From Winogradskyella psychrotolerans (GTDB lineage: Bacteria; Bacteroidota; Bacteroidia; Flavobacteriales; Flavobacteriaceae), in NCBI RefSeq assembly GCF_018860565.1, contig NZ_JAHKPS010000028.1:124001-188000 (forward strand): a stretch of DNA of 64,000 nt, given 5' to 3'. The translations under genes were made by a program, and so were the position numbers. This document shows, in pieces, positions 44,339 to 53,049 of the stretch (position 1 is the first letter of the stretch; the number at the start of each line of letters is the position of its first letter). The notes beneath the pieces were generated by a model. That model saw nothing but the letters and a program-made list of their open reading frames with translations. It did no database searches and was not told the origin of the DNA.

Positions 44339-46120
44339 ATGAAAAACCTCTTAAAACATATTAATCTTCCTAAAGATTTACGCCAACTTGCGCCCGAAGA
44401 CTTACCTCAACTTGCTAAAGAGTTACGACGCTTTATTATTAACATCGTCGCTACAAAAGAAGGTCATTTAGGAGCTAGTCTTGGCGTGGTGGAATTGACT
44501 ATTGCGTTGCATTACGTCTTTAATACTCCAAAAGATGAATTAATTTGGGATGTTGGCCACCAAGCTTATGGTCACAAAATCTTAACCGGAAGAAAAGACA
44601 TTTTTGATACCAACAGGCAACTCAATGGTATAAGCGGTTTTCCAAAGCGTAGTGAAAGTGAATATGATGCTTTTGGTGTTGGACATTCATCAACCTCAAT
44701 TTCGGCAGCTTTAGGAATGGCAATTGCTTCACAACTAAAAGGCGAAAACAAACACCATATTGCTGTCATTGGCGATGCTTCTATTGCTAGTGGAATGGCT
44801 TTTGAAGGTTTAAACCACGCCGGAGTTACAGATGCTAATTTACTCGTTATCTTAAATGATAATGCCATTGGTATAGACCCAAGCGTTGGTGCCCTAAAAC
44901 AATATTTGACTAACGTAAAAAAAGGAACTGAAAAGCAAGACAATATTTTTGAAGCCTTAAACTTTAATTACTCCGGACCTATTGATGGTCATGATTTACC
45001 CTTACTCCTTTCAGAATTAAAACGACTAAAAACCGTAAAAGGACCTAAGTTTTTGCATATTATTACCACAAAAGGAAAAGGCTTAAAACAAGCAGAATTA
45101 GACCAAGTAAAATACCACGCACCAGGAAAATTTGATGCAAAAACAGGTGAACTGCCAGTAAAATCAGACTTAAAGCAACCTCCAAAATACCAAGATGTTT
45201 TTGGTGAAACTATTGTAGAGTTGGCTTTAAAAAATGATAAAATAGTAGGTATTACTCCTGCTATGCCAACAGGAAGCTCCTTAAAATATATGATGGAAAC
45301 CATTCCTAATAGAGCTTTCGATGTAGGTATTGCAGAGCAACATGCTGTTACACTTGCTGCAGGAATGGCAACACAAGGCCTTATTCCATTTTGTAATATT
45401 TATTCTACATTTTTACAACGCGCCTACGATCAAATCATTCACGATGTGGCATTACAAAACTTACCTGTAATCTTCTGTTTAGACAGAGCTGGTTTGGTTG
45501 GTGAAGATGGAGCTACACATCACGGTGTTTTTGATTTGGCGTATTTAAGTTGCATTCCTAATTTGGTGATTTTTGCACCAAAAGATGCTATTGCACTCAG
45601 AAATATAATGTACACCGTTCAATTAGGTATTGATTTTCCTATTGCGATTCGTTATCCACGCGGAAGAGGTCATCTTTTAGATTGGAAAAAACCTTTTGAA
45701 ATCGTAGACATAGGAAAAGGCAAATGCCTTAAAGAAGGCCTTAAAATTGCCATACTTACTATTGGTACAACAGCAAAAACTATTGACGATGTAATTCTGT
45801 CTATCAATCAGAAAGATGCTATTGGACATTATGATATGCAATTTGTAAAACCTTTGGATGAAAATTTACTGCACCGTATATTTAAAAAATACGATGCCAT
45901 TATTACCATAGAAGATGGTACTGTTGTTGGTGGTTTTGGCAGTATGATTTTAAATTTTGCTAATACTAATAATTATAAACAAACCATTACTATTCTAGGT
46001 ATTGAAGATCAGTTTATAGAACATGGCACTACAGACCAATTAAAAGCAATGCAAAAATTGGATGCCTCATCACTACAAAAGAGAATTGAAGACTTACTCT
46101 TCGCTCTCAACAATTGCTAA
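44339..46120 (+). CDS. dxs: 1-deoxy-D-xylulose-5-phosphate synthase
   Basis: 593 residues, slightly shorter than the E. coli enzyme but usual for Bacteroidetes. Thiamine-diphosphate motif GDASIASGMAFEGLNHAG...NDN is intact, with the early WDVGHQAYGHKIL and GISGFPKR blocks. DVGIAEQHAVTLAAGMA is the transketolase pyrimidine block. It condenses pyruvate and glyceraldehyde-3-phosphate, the first step of the MEP isoprenoid pathway. Its 3' end overlaps a small minus-strand gene by 27 bp. Confidence 0.96.
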   Translation: MKNLLKHINLPKDLRQLAPEDLPQLAKELRRFIINIVATKEGHLGASLGVVELTIALHYVFNTPKDELIWDVGHQAYGHKILTGRKDIFDTNRQLNGISGFPKRSESEYDAFGVGHSSTSISAALGMAIASQLKGENKHHIAVIGDASIASGMAFEGLNHAGVTDANLLVILNDNAIGIDPSVGALKQYLTNVKKGTEKQDNIFEALNFNYSGPIDGHDLPLLLSELKRLKTVKGPKFLHIITTKGKGLKQAELDQVKYHAPGKFDAKTGELPVKSDLKQPPKYQDVFGETIVELALKNDKIVGITPAMPTGSSLKYMMETIPNRAFDVGIAEQHAVTLAAGMATQGLIPFCNIYSTFLQRAYDQIIHDVALQNLPVIFCLDRAGLVGEDGATHHGVFDLAYLSCIPNLVIFAPKDAIALRNIMYTVQLGIDFPIAIRYPRGRGHLLDWKKPFEIVDIGKGKCLKEGLKIAILTIGTTAKTIDDVILSINQKDAIGHYDMQFVKPLDENLLHRIFKKYDAIITIEDGTVVGGFGSMILNFANTNNYKQTITILGIEDQFIEHGTTDQLKAMQKLDASSLQKRIEDLLFALNNC

Positions 46121-46264
46121 ATCTGTATTATTTTCAACTTGTTCTACCTCAACAGTATCTTGTATTGATAACTGTTCTTGTGGATTTGAAATGTCGTCCA
46201 GCATTAATAAGCATGTTACTACAACCATGAAGATAACTAAGCCACCGAGTATATTATTTTTCAT
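46094..46264 (-). CDS. Small membrane-anchored protein (56 aa)
   Basis: 56 residues read on the minus strand from an ATG at 46264. One helix near the N terminus (NNILGGLVIFMVVVTCLLML) is followed by an acidic tail rich in Gln, Glu and Asp ending IVESEE. It lies 85 bp after dgt in the same orientation, behind a TAAATTTG box at 46326-46333, and its last 27 bases are antisense to the end of dxs. No family recognised. The plus-strand frame in the same place lacks any protein-like composition. Confidence 0.6.
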   Translation of the reverse strand: MKNNILGGLVIFMVVVTCLLMLDDISNPQEQLSIQDTVEVEQVENNTDLAIVESEE

Positions 46265-46325
46265 AAGTAGATGTTTTTTTGAGGGCTGATTATAAGGTAA
46301 ATAAAAAACAAATACCGTTAAAAAA

Positions 46326-46333
46326 CAAATTTA
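46326..46333 (-). promoter_or_regulatory. -7 box before the 56-residue gene
   Basis: TAAATTTG on the minus strand between dgt and the small gene, giving a leader of about 55-60 nt. Confidence 0.45.
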
Positions 46334-46349
46334 TTCGATGAAATGCACG

Positions 46350-47690
46350 TTATAAAATATTACCTTTCAACTTCTGATGTAGCAACATAGCATTTGTATC
46401 TGATAATTTTGAAATGTATAAGCATACAGAAAGTAGGTTTTGATAAAGTGCATCACTCTTCAATTTAACCGTTTCTGGCAATATATTATACAATAAATTA
46501 TCGTAGTTGGACATATGACCTTTATAATAATTAAAAGCCATTTCACCATAAGCATTGAGTAATTGATTTAGAATTTCGTAACCCGCAATTTCCTTATTTA
46601 ATACATCTTTAGAGCGGTAAACATTCTTAACACTTATATCAATAATATCTTTTATCTGCGCTTTATACTGACTTACCTCCAACAAAGCCGTTTCAAATTT
46701 ACCAGCTAAAATAGCTTCTTCATGCTCCATAAATAGAGACGCGGCTTCATTTATTAATCGTCCTATCGCTAAGGCTCGTAAATAACTCACACGATCTTCA
46801 GTGGTTTTTAAGGCGTGATAATTTTCGGTTTTAATACTGCCTCTTACCAAATTAATTAAATATTCTAAAGCATATTCTTCTTCAATCAATCCAAGGTTAA
46901 TACCATCTTCAAAATCAATTATAGTATAACAAATATCATCTGCTGCCTCCACTAAAAATGCTAATGGATGTCTTTGAAAACTCAAATAATCATTACCTCT
47001 TTTGGATAAACCTAACTCTGATGCTACATCTATAAACATCTCTTTTTCACTCTGAAAAAAACCATATTTTTTATCTACTATATGATTGGTTGGTTTTTTA
47101 GGTAAAGATTCTTTAGGGTATTTCATAAATGCTCCTAAGGTTGCATAACTTAATCTTAATCCTCCTGCTCTACCTTCTCTACTTTCGGTTAAGATTTTAA
47201 AACCATTGGCATTACCTTCAAAATCACATAAATCTTGATATTCTTTTTCTGTTAAGAGTTCTTTAAATTTGGAACCCTTACCATTTTTAAAATAAGCTCC
47301 AATAGCTTTTTCTCCAGAATGACCAAATGGTGGGTTACCAATATCGTGAGCTAAAGCGGCTGCAGCTACTATGGCACCAAAATCATTTATTGTATAACCA
47401 TGTACACTCTCTAAATGTGGATGTTTTTTTAATAGTAATTGACCAACTTTTCGCCCTAAAGATCTACCAACAACACTCACTTCTAAACTATGTGTTAAGC
47501 GCGTGTGTACAAAGTCGGTTTTAGACAAAGGTATAACCTGTGTTTTATCTTGAAGACCTCTAAACTCGGATGAAAATATAATACGGTCATAATCAACCTC
47601 AAAACCCAAACGCGTTTCATCTTGCTCTTTTCTCAATCTTTTATTAGTGTCTCCAAAACGCTTTAAGGAGAGTAGTTGTTCCCAATTCAT
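46350..47690 (-). CDS. dgt: Deoxyguanosinetriphosphate triphosphohydrolase
   Basis: 446 residues. The HD-domain metal ligands are seen as HTRLTHSLEV (His), AALAHDIGNPPFGHSGE (HD with following catalytic His) and a later Asp in EAADDICYTIIDFEDG. The start RFGDTNKRLRKEQDETRLGFEVDYDRIIFS (read in two blocks) is the typical N-terminal dGTPase region. It hydrolyses dNTPs to nucleosides and triphosphate, controlling the dNTP pool. No partner gene is adjacent. Confidence 0.93.
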   Translation of the reverse strand: MNWEQLLSLKRFGDTNKRLRKEQDETRLGFEVDYDRIIFSSEFRGLQDKTQVIPLSKTDFVHTRLTHSLEVSVVGRSLGRKVGQLLLKKHPHLESVHGYTINDFGAIVAAAALAHDIGNPPFGHSGEKAIGAYFKNGKGSKFKELLTEKEYQDLCDFEGNANGFKILTESREGRAGGLRLSYATLGAFMKYPKESLPKKPTNHIVDKKYGFFQSEKEMFIDVASELGLSKRGNDYLSFQRHPLAFLVEAADDICYTIIDFEDGINLGLIEEEYALEYLINLVRGSIKTENYHALKTTEDRVSYLRALAIGRLINEAASLFMEHEEAILAGKFETALLEVSQYKAQIKDIIDISVKNVYRSKDVLNKEIAGYEILNQLLNAYGEMAFNYYKGHMSNYDNLLYNILPETVKLKSDALYQNLLSVCLYISKLSDTNAMLLHQKLKGNIL

Positions 47691-47807
47691 AGTAATAGTG
47701 TTATAAGATGCAAGATATATAAAATGAGAAACAATTGATTAAATAAAACTTAGTTAGACACTAGAAATTTCAATGTTACCTAATTGTTTCCTAAATATAA
47801 ATTCACA

Positions 47808-47873
47808 TAATACTAAGCTAACAGTAAACTAACCTTTTCATTACAAACCTTTAATTTTCACATAACTTCTAAA
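47808..47873 (+). promoter_or_regulatory. 11-bp-phased direct-repeat array (PhoB-box-like)
   Basis: Six consecutive 11-bp registers start TAAT, TAAC, TAAC, TTAC, TAAT and TAAC (47808, 47819, 47830, 47841, 47852, 47863). The 11-bp phase is that of PhoB/OmpR-class regulators. It ends 15 bp before a near-consensus -7 box (TTTCTTTG, 47888-47895) of the lipoprotein gene. Confidence 0.55.
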
Positions 47874-47928
47874 TAAGCATATGATAGTTTCTTTGCAGCA
47901 CAATATTAAATCAAGAAAAAAAACAAAA

Positions 47929-49236
47929 ATGAAAACAATTAAAAACTTATTCTTTTTACTTACATTTTCACTTATCGCATTTAACTGTAGTAGTGATGAT
48001 GACAATGGTGGTGGTAGTGACGATGGTGTAACACCAACTGCTAGTTTCTCTGACGATGCAGATGCTTGGTCTTCTGCAGTTGCACAAGGTGCACAAACTA
48101 CAGGTGCTGATTTAAATGTATTTGGATGGACGTACACAGCGAGCCAAATGGCAGCTGCTATTGATGGTTTATCTTACGACAACCCAACTTGGACTGTTGA
48201 TAGCCCACAAGCAGACGAAACACATTCTGGTTTTATTACAGCTGATGAAACTTGGACAAATGACAGATTTCATATTTTAGATGGTAAAGTTTATGTTCAA
48301 GAAGGTGTAACATTAACTATTGAGCCTGGTACAATTATTAAAGGTGCTGAATCTACAGGATCTAACGCATCTGCTTTAATTGTTGCTCAAGGTGGTATGA
48401 TTAATGCTAACGGAACAGCTAGTGCGCCAATTATCTTTACTGCAGCAAGTGATAATATTGCTTTAGGAACTAACGCAGGAACAAACCTTTCTATCGATGA
48501 TAGAGCTTTATGGGGTGGTGTTTTAGTTTTAGGTAAAGCACAAGGTTCTTTTTCTGGTGATGCAGTATCAATACAAATAGAAGGTTTACCTGCAACTGAG
48601 CCAGGTTCTTACGGTGGAACAAATGATGCTGATAACTCTGGTGTATTAAACTACATCTCTATTAGACATGGTGGTGCTGTAATCGGATCAGATAACGAAA
48701 TCAACGGTTTAACACTTGGTGGTGTTGGTAGTGGTACTACAATTTCTAACATTGAAGTTGTTGCTAACTTAGATGATGGTATCGAATGGTTTGCAGGTGC
48801 TGTTAACGTATCTAACCCAATCGTTTGGGGTTGTGCTGATGATTTATTAGACATAGATGAAGCGTTCTCTGGAACTATTAGTAATGCCCTTACAATTTCT
48901 ACAAACGTAACAGATCACGCTATGGAAATTGATGGACCTGCTGGTTCTTTCCAAGCTGGATTTACAATTGACGGTTTAACAATGATTGGTGATACTTCTG
49001 CTACAATTGATGGTGTAAGTGGAAACAGAGAATATTCTGATTTAAGAGATGGTGCTTTAGCTACAATCAACAATGTATATGCATACGGATTCAGAGCTGG
49101 TTCTGATGTAGAATTAGATGACGCTACTTCTGCTACAAATTATGCTGCTGATAACATCAGTTTTTCTAACTGGCAAGTTGTTTACCCTTCTGGAGATGAC
49201 AACTCAGTAATGTGGAATGATACAACAGTTGAGTAA
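47929..49236 (+). CDS. Surface lipoprotein with beta-helix-like repeats
   Basis: 435 residues from the ATG at 47929. The in-frame ATG 48 bases earlier lies in the promoter. A lipoprotein signal with FNCSSDDDNGGGSDD (Cys near 20) is followed by an acidic export-type linker. The body has repetitive strand turns typical of right-handed parallel beta-helices (GVTLTIEPGTIIKGAE, GGVLVLGKAQGSF, SGVLNYISIRHGGAVI). It pairs with the TonB receptor downstream, likely as its surface ligand-capture partner. I recall similar proteins being loosely named multidrug transporter; no transporter feature is present. The upstream array and nearby phosphate transporter suggest phosphate control. Confidence 0.75.
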   Translation: MKTIKNLFFLLTFSLIAFNCSSDDDNGGGSDDGVTPTASFSDDADAWSSAVAQGAQTTGADLNVFGWTYTASQMAAAIDGLSYDNPTWTVDSPQADETHSGFITADETWTNDRFHILDGKVYVQEGVTLTIEPGTIIKGAESTGSNASALIVAQGGMINANGTASAPIIFTAASDNIALGTNAGTNLSIDDRALWGGVLVLGKAQGSFSGDAVSIQIEGLPATEPGSYGGTNDADNSGVLNYISIRHGGAVIGSDNEINGLTLGGVGSGTTISNIEVVANLDDGIEWFAGAVNVSNPIVWGCADDLLDIDEAFSGTISNALTISTNVTDHAMEIDGPAGSFQAGFTIDGLTMIGDTSATIDGVSGNREYSDLRDGALATINNVYAYGFRAGSDVELDDATSATNYAADNISFSNWQVVYPSGDDNSVMWNDTTVE

Positions 49237-49295
49237 TCTATTAAGAAATATAATTTTATTTGAATACACACTAGGTGTACTATTAAAATAATTTC

Positions 49296-49327
49296 AAACT
49301 CATCTCTGGCAAAGAGATGAGTTTTTT
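49296..49327 (+). terminator. Terminator/attenuator between lipoprotein and receptor
   Basis: A perfect 12-bp stem (49296-49307 with 49313-49324), loop GGCAA, ending in T6. It lies 20 bp before the receptor ATG, so the receptor is either made by read-through or has its own start. Confidence 0.85.
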
Positions 49328-49347
49328 CTATACTTTAAAATATTAAG

Positions 49348-52149
49348 ATGAAACATTTATTTACGTTATTAGTTTTTAGTCTATTTTCTTTAGTTGGATT
49401 CTCTCAAACTGGTGTGGTAACCGGAAAGATCTATGACGCAGAATTTAATGACCTTCTACCCTTTGCCAATATTGTGGTAAAAAACACTACTATTGGTACC
49501 ACTTCTGATTTTGACGGAAATTATGAATTAGAGCTAGACCCTGGAACTTATGTTTTGGTATATTCATTTGTGGGTTATCAGCCTAAGGAAATAACCGATG
49601 TCGTTATTGAAGAGAATACAGAAGTTACCATAAACGTCACCTTAAATCCGTCTTCAGAAAGTTTAGATGAGGTTATAGTCTCTACATCTATAAGAAGAAA
49701 CTCTGAGGCAGCTGTTTTAAACTTACAGCGTAAATCTGTTAATCTTTTCGATGGTCTCTCTATTGAAACCATGAAAAAATCTGGTGCGTCTAACGTCGCT
49801 AGTGCTGTTAAATCAGTACCTGGAGTGTCATTACAAGATGGAAAATTTGTATACGTAAGAGGTTTAGGAGATCGTTATACAAAATCAATTCTAAACGGTA
49901 TGGATATTCCTGGTTTAGATCCAGATAGAAATACAGTACAATTAGATATTTTTCCATCTAATCTTATTGAAAATATAATAGTATATAAAACTTTAACTGC
50001 CGATTTACCTGCTGATTTTACAGGTGGTGTTGTAGATATTGTTACCAAAGATTTTTCTAGTCGTGAAGAATACAATTTAAGTGTTGGTGTTGGCTATAAT
50101 CCAAGCATGCATTTTAATTCAGATTTTATTACACAAAGCAAAAGTGGTACTGATTTCTTAGGTTTTGACAATGGTTTACGAGACGACCCTATTGCTTTAG
50201 GAGCATCTATTCCTGCCTTAGCAGATAATAGCCCAAGATTAACAGAATTGACAAGACGTTTTGAGCCTGAAATGGCTGCACAGAATGACACAAGTTTTAT
50301 GAACTACAATTTTGGATTCAGCACTTCTAATCAAATTGAAATTGGAGACCATAAATTAGGATACATTGCAGCTATTAGTTACAACGCAGAAACTACCTTA
50401 TATGATGATTACACCCAAAACTTTTTATTTAAGCCACAAAGTTTAAGTGAAACAGAATTGGTACCTAATAGATTACAGAAAGGGTATTTATCTGAAGAAA
50501 ATGTACTTATCAGTGGTTTAGCGGGTGTAACTTACAAACGTGATTTTTCTAAGTACAAGGTTGTGTTTACAAAAGTTCAAAACGGAACTGCTAAGACGGG
50601 TAAATTTGAACAAGAAAGTTTTATTACCAATGCAGCCCTTTTCTACAGTGACAACTTAGAATACACTGAAAAAACTGTAAACAACTTATTGTTATCAGGT
50701 ACACATGTCTTTAGTGCTGAAAGCTCAAATGAGCTCGATTGGAGTGTTTCTGGAACCAATGTTAAAGTTAATGATAAAGATGTTCGTTCTACATTATTTG
50801 AATATGATGATGGCCAATATATTATTAGACCAAGTATTGGAGAACCAAGAAGAATATGGAGAAACTTAGAAGAAAACAATTTATCATCTAAACTGAACTT
50901 TACTAAGAAACATCAATTATTTAATAAAGATGCTAAATTCAAAGCCGGTTTAGCTCAAGTTTACAAGGAACGTGATTTTGACATTAATCAATACAGCTTA
51001 AGAATTGATGGTACACCAGCCGCAGCTTTTAGTGGTAACCCAGATAATTTATTAATTTCTGAGAATATCTGGACCACAGATAATTCAGGTGGTACATACG
51101 TTGTAAGTAATTTTGAACCTGCTAACACATTCAACGCTTATGCGACTACTTACGCTGCTTATGTTTCAGAAGAATTTAAAATTACAGATAAGTTAAAAAG
51201 TGTTTTAGGTTTAAGATTCGAAAAATACGATAGTTATTATACAGGTAGTAACACTATTGGAGATATTAACTTTAACGATGAACGTATCATAGATGAAGCA
51301 GATTTATTCCCTTCTTTAAACTTAATCTTTAGCCTTAATGACAATACAAATTTAAGATTATCTTATGCAAAATCTACGGCTAGACCTTCATTTAAAGAAG
51401 CTTCTGTCGCTCAAATTTTTGATCCTATTTCAAATATTACATTTAATGGTAATATTGACCTAAAAACAACCTACGTAGACAATTTTGATATACGATATGA
51501 AATTTTTAGTGAAGATGCTGGTCTACTTGCTTTAAGTGGATTCTATAAGTCATTTGATAACCCTATTGAGTTAACCATTTTTGGACTCGAAGCCATTAAC
51601 GATGTCATTCCTAGAAACATTGGAGATGCTAAAGTGTACGGAGTAGAATTAGAATTTAGAAGAAATCTAGGTTTTATCTATGAAAACCTTAATAGCCTAT
51701 CATTCAACACTAACATCTCTGTTATTGAGTCTGAGCAAACTATGAACGAAGCTGAATATGAAGGCCGACTTTCTGCGGCACGTGACGGCGAAGAAATTGA
51801 TGATAAGAGACAGCTCCAAGGTCAATCTCCTTATTTAATTAATGCAGGATTAAGCTACTCAAAAAACGGTATTCAGTCTGGTATTTATTATAATGTTCAA
51901 GGAGAAACACTACAAATTGTTGGTATTGGTCAGGTATCAGACGTATATACAGATCCTTTCCATAGTTTAAACTTTAACTTTTCAAAATCATTTGGAGAAA
52001 AGGAAAACAGAACGATCACTTTGAAGGTTGATAACATTTTGAATGATGAAATAAGATCTAACTATCAATCTTATAATGCCGAAGATCAAATTTTCAGCAA
52101 TTATAGCCCAGGAGTAGAATTCTCTTTAAGCTATGCTATAAAATTCTAA
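49348..52149 (+). CDS. TonB-dependent receptor with carboxypeptidase-like N-domain
   Basis: 933 residues. Sec signal (LVGFSQ, about 1-19), then a CarboxypepD_reg-like beta-sandwich (about 22-100: TGVVTGKIYDAEFNDLLPFA...), a plug (about 120-230: GVSLQDGKFVYVRGLGDRYT) and a large barrel ending in EFSLSYAIKF. The VRGLGDRYT segment is the TonB-plug signature. With the preceding lipoprotein it forms a two-gene uptake unit, analogous to SusC-SusD but with a beta-helix partner. Ligand unknown. Confidence 0.88.
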   Translation: MKHLFTLLVFSLFSLVGFSQTGVVTGKIYDAEFNDLLPFANIVVKNTTIGTTSDFDGNYELELDPGTYVLVYSFVGYQPKEITDVVIEENTEVTINVTLNPSSESLDEVIVSTSIRRNSEAAVLNLQRKSVNLFDGLSIETMKKSGASNVASAVKSVPGVSLQDGKFVYVRGLGDRYTKSILNGMDIPGLDPDRNTVQLDIFPSNLIENIIVYKTLTADLPADFTGGVVDIVTKDFSSREEYNLSVGVGYNPSMHFNSDFITQSKSGTDFLGFDNGLRDDPIALGASIPALADNSPRLTELTRRFEPEMAAQNDTSFMNYNFGFSTSNQIEIGDHKLGYIAAISYNAETTLYDDYTQNFLFKPQSLSETELVPNRLQKGYLSEENVLISGLAGVTYKRDFSKYKVVFTKVQNGTAKTGKFEQESFITNAALFYSDNLEYTEKTVNNLLLSGTHVFSAESSNELDWSVSGTNVKVNDKDVRSTLFEYDDGQYIIRPSIGEPRRIWRNLEENNLSSKLNFTKKHQLFNKDAKFKAGLAQVYKERDFDINQYSLRIDGTPAAAFSGNPDNLLISENIWTTDNSGGTYVVSNFEPANTFNAYATTYAAYVSEEFKITDKLKSVLGLRFEKYDSYYTGSNTIGDINFNDERIIDEADLFPSLNLIFSLNDNTNLRLSYAKSTARPSFKEASVAQIFDPISNITFNGNIDLKTTYVDNFDIRYEIFSEDAGLLALSGFYKSFDNPIELTIFGLEAINDVIPRNIGDAKVYGVELEFRRNLGFIYENLNSLSFNTNISVIESEQTMNEAEYEGRLSAARDGEEIDDKRQLQGQSPYLINAGLSYSKNGIQSGIYYNVQGETLQIVGIGQVSDVYTDPFHSLNFNFSKSFGEKENRTITLKVDNILNDEIRSNYQSYNAEDQIFSNYSPGVEFSLSYAIKF

Positions 52150-52195
52150 TTTAGATCAAAACGATTCTAAACATAATACAAACGTTCATTAAAAT

Positions 52196-52232
52196 AAAAA
52201 ACCGTCTCATAAGCTTATGAGACGGTTTTTTT
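52196..52232. terminator. Palindromic bidirectional terminator
   Basis: A perfect palindrome CCGTCTCATAAG/CTTATGAGACGG (52202-52225) with A6 before and T7 after, serving the receptor gene (+) and the MORN-like gene (-). Confidence 0.92.
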
Positions 52233-52256
52233 GTTTTGAACTTTATTTTATAATAA

Positions 52257-52613
52257 TTAATCTAAAGACACCAGTGTTCTATCATTAGACCATTCCACAA
52301 CACTTACAATAGCATTGTTTCTATAATCTACTTCTTTTAGCGAATCACCTTCCCAAAAGAACCATTTTCCAACTTTTTTACCAGCATCGTATGTGGCAAC
52401 AGCTAATTTATTGCCTTCTACATCAAAACTAGTCCATTTGCCTTGCAGTTTACCATTGGCATCAAAGGCACCTGTTTGTTGTATTGCACCATTATCGTGA
52501 AAATAAGTAGCGATTAACAAATCACCTTTCTTTTCTAATTGTGGCTTATTTTTATTTTGAGCATACGTAAATCCTACACTCAACATTACTAATATTATGA
52601 CTATCTTTTTCAT
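52257..52613 (-). CDS. Small secreted MORN/YwqK-like protein
   Basis: 118 residues with a Sec signal (VGFTYAQ, about 1-18). The rest shows YwqK/MORN-type repeats: YFHDNGAIQQTGAFDANGKL, GKWTSFDVEGNKLAVATYD and GKKVGKWFFWEGDSLKEVDY. Such repeats form extended beta-hairpins; the role is unknown. Its upstream region contains the 11-bp-phased array at 52653-52707. Confidence 0.75.
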   Translation of the reverse strand: MKKIVIILVMLSVGFTYAQNKNKPQLEKKGDLLIATYFHDNGAIQQTGAFDANGKLQGKWTSFDVEGNKLAVATYDAGKKVGKWFFWEGDSLKEVDYRNNAIVSVVEWSNDRTLVSLD

Positions 52614-52652
52614 ATCTATTTGGGTATTTAATTAATATTTACGTTACGAATA

Positions 52653-52707
52653 TAACATTAATTTTACATTTAAGCAATATTTACATAACATTAAGTTAAC
52701 ATTAGGG
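52653..52707. promoter_or_regulatory. 11-bp-phased direct-repeat array
   Basis: Five registers of 11 bp: TAACATTAATT, TTACATTTAAG, CAATATTTACA, TAACATTAAGT, TAACATTAGGG; four of five share T(A/T)ACATT. Same phase and core as the arrays at 47808 and 52981. Confidence 0.6.
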
Positions 52708-52980
52708 TTTTATTCAATTAAAAACCAGGTACTTAGAACAGAGCACAGAGTTTACATTATAAAAATATAAGGTTCAACTTGTTTTAACCTCAGAAGTTTA
52801 ACATCCTACACGTCATAATACCCACAAAGCCAAAACATCAGTTTTAATACGCTAACCGTTTTGACGTCCGCATTTTTTATGAATATCAAATAGGTGTTTT
52901 ACCGTCTATTGCCATGGTTTTCTGAAGGCCCTATAACGCCAATAACACTAACTATATATTGCATTTACAAGGACTAATAA

Positions 52981-53002
52981 TAACATTTAGATAACATTCT
53001 CT
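52981..53002 (+). promoter_or_regulatory. Pair of 11-bp direct repeats before the phosphate transporter
   Basis: TAACATTTAGA and TAACATTCTCT in 11-bp register, 48 bp before the ATG and about 15 bp before a possible -7 region (TACTTTGC). Confidence 0.55.
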
Positions 53003-53049
53003 TGGAAATAAAAAAGGTACTTTGCATTCAATTTTATTAATACATTTTA

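Larger units (their letters stand above)
52614..53049. other. Long intergenic region with two direct-repeat arrays
   Basis: 436 bases without a protein gene between the MORN-like gene (-) and the phosphate transporter (+). It holds arrays at 52653-52707 and 52981-53002; between them lies about 270 bp with no feature I can name. Confidence 0.7.

Noticed and set aside
46062..46289. Plus-strand frame of 75 codons after dxs
   Set aside because: Composition is unlike a protein and it overlaps dxs; the opposite strand encodes a better small membrane protein.
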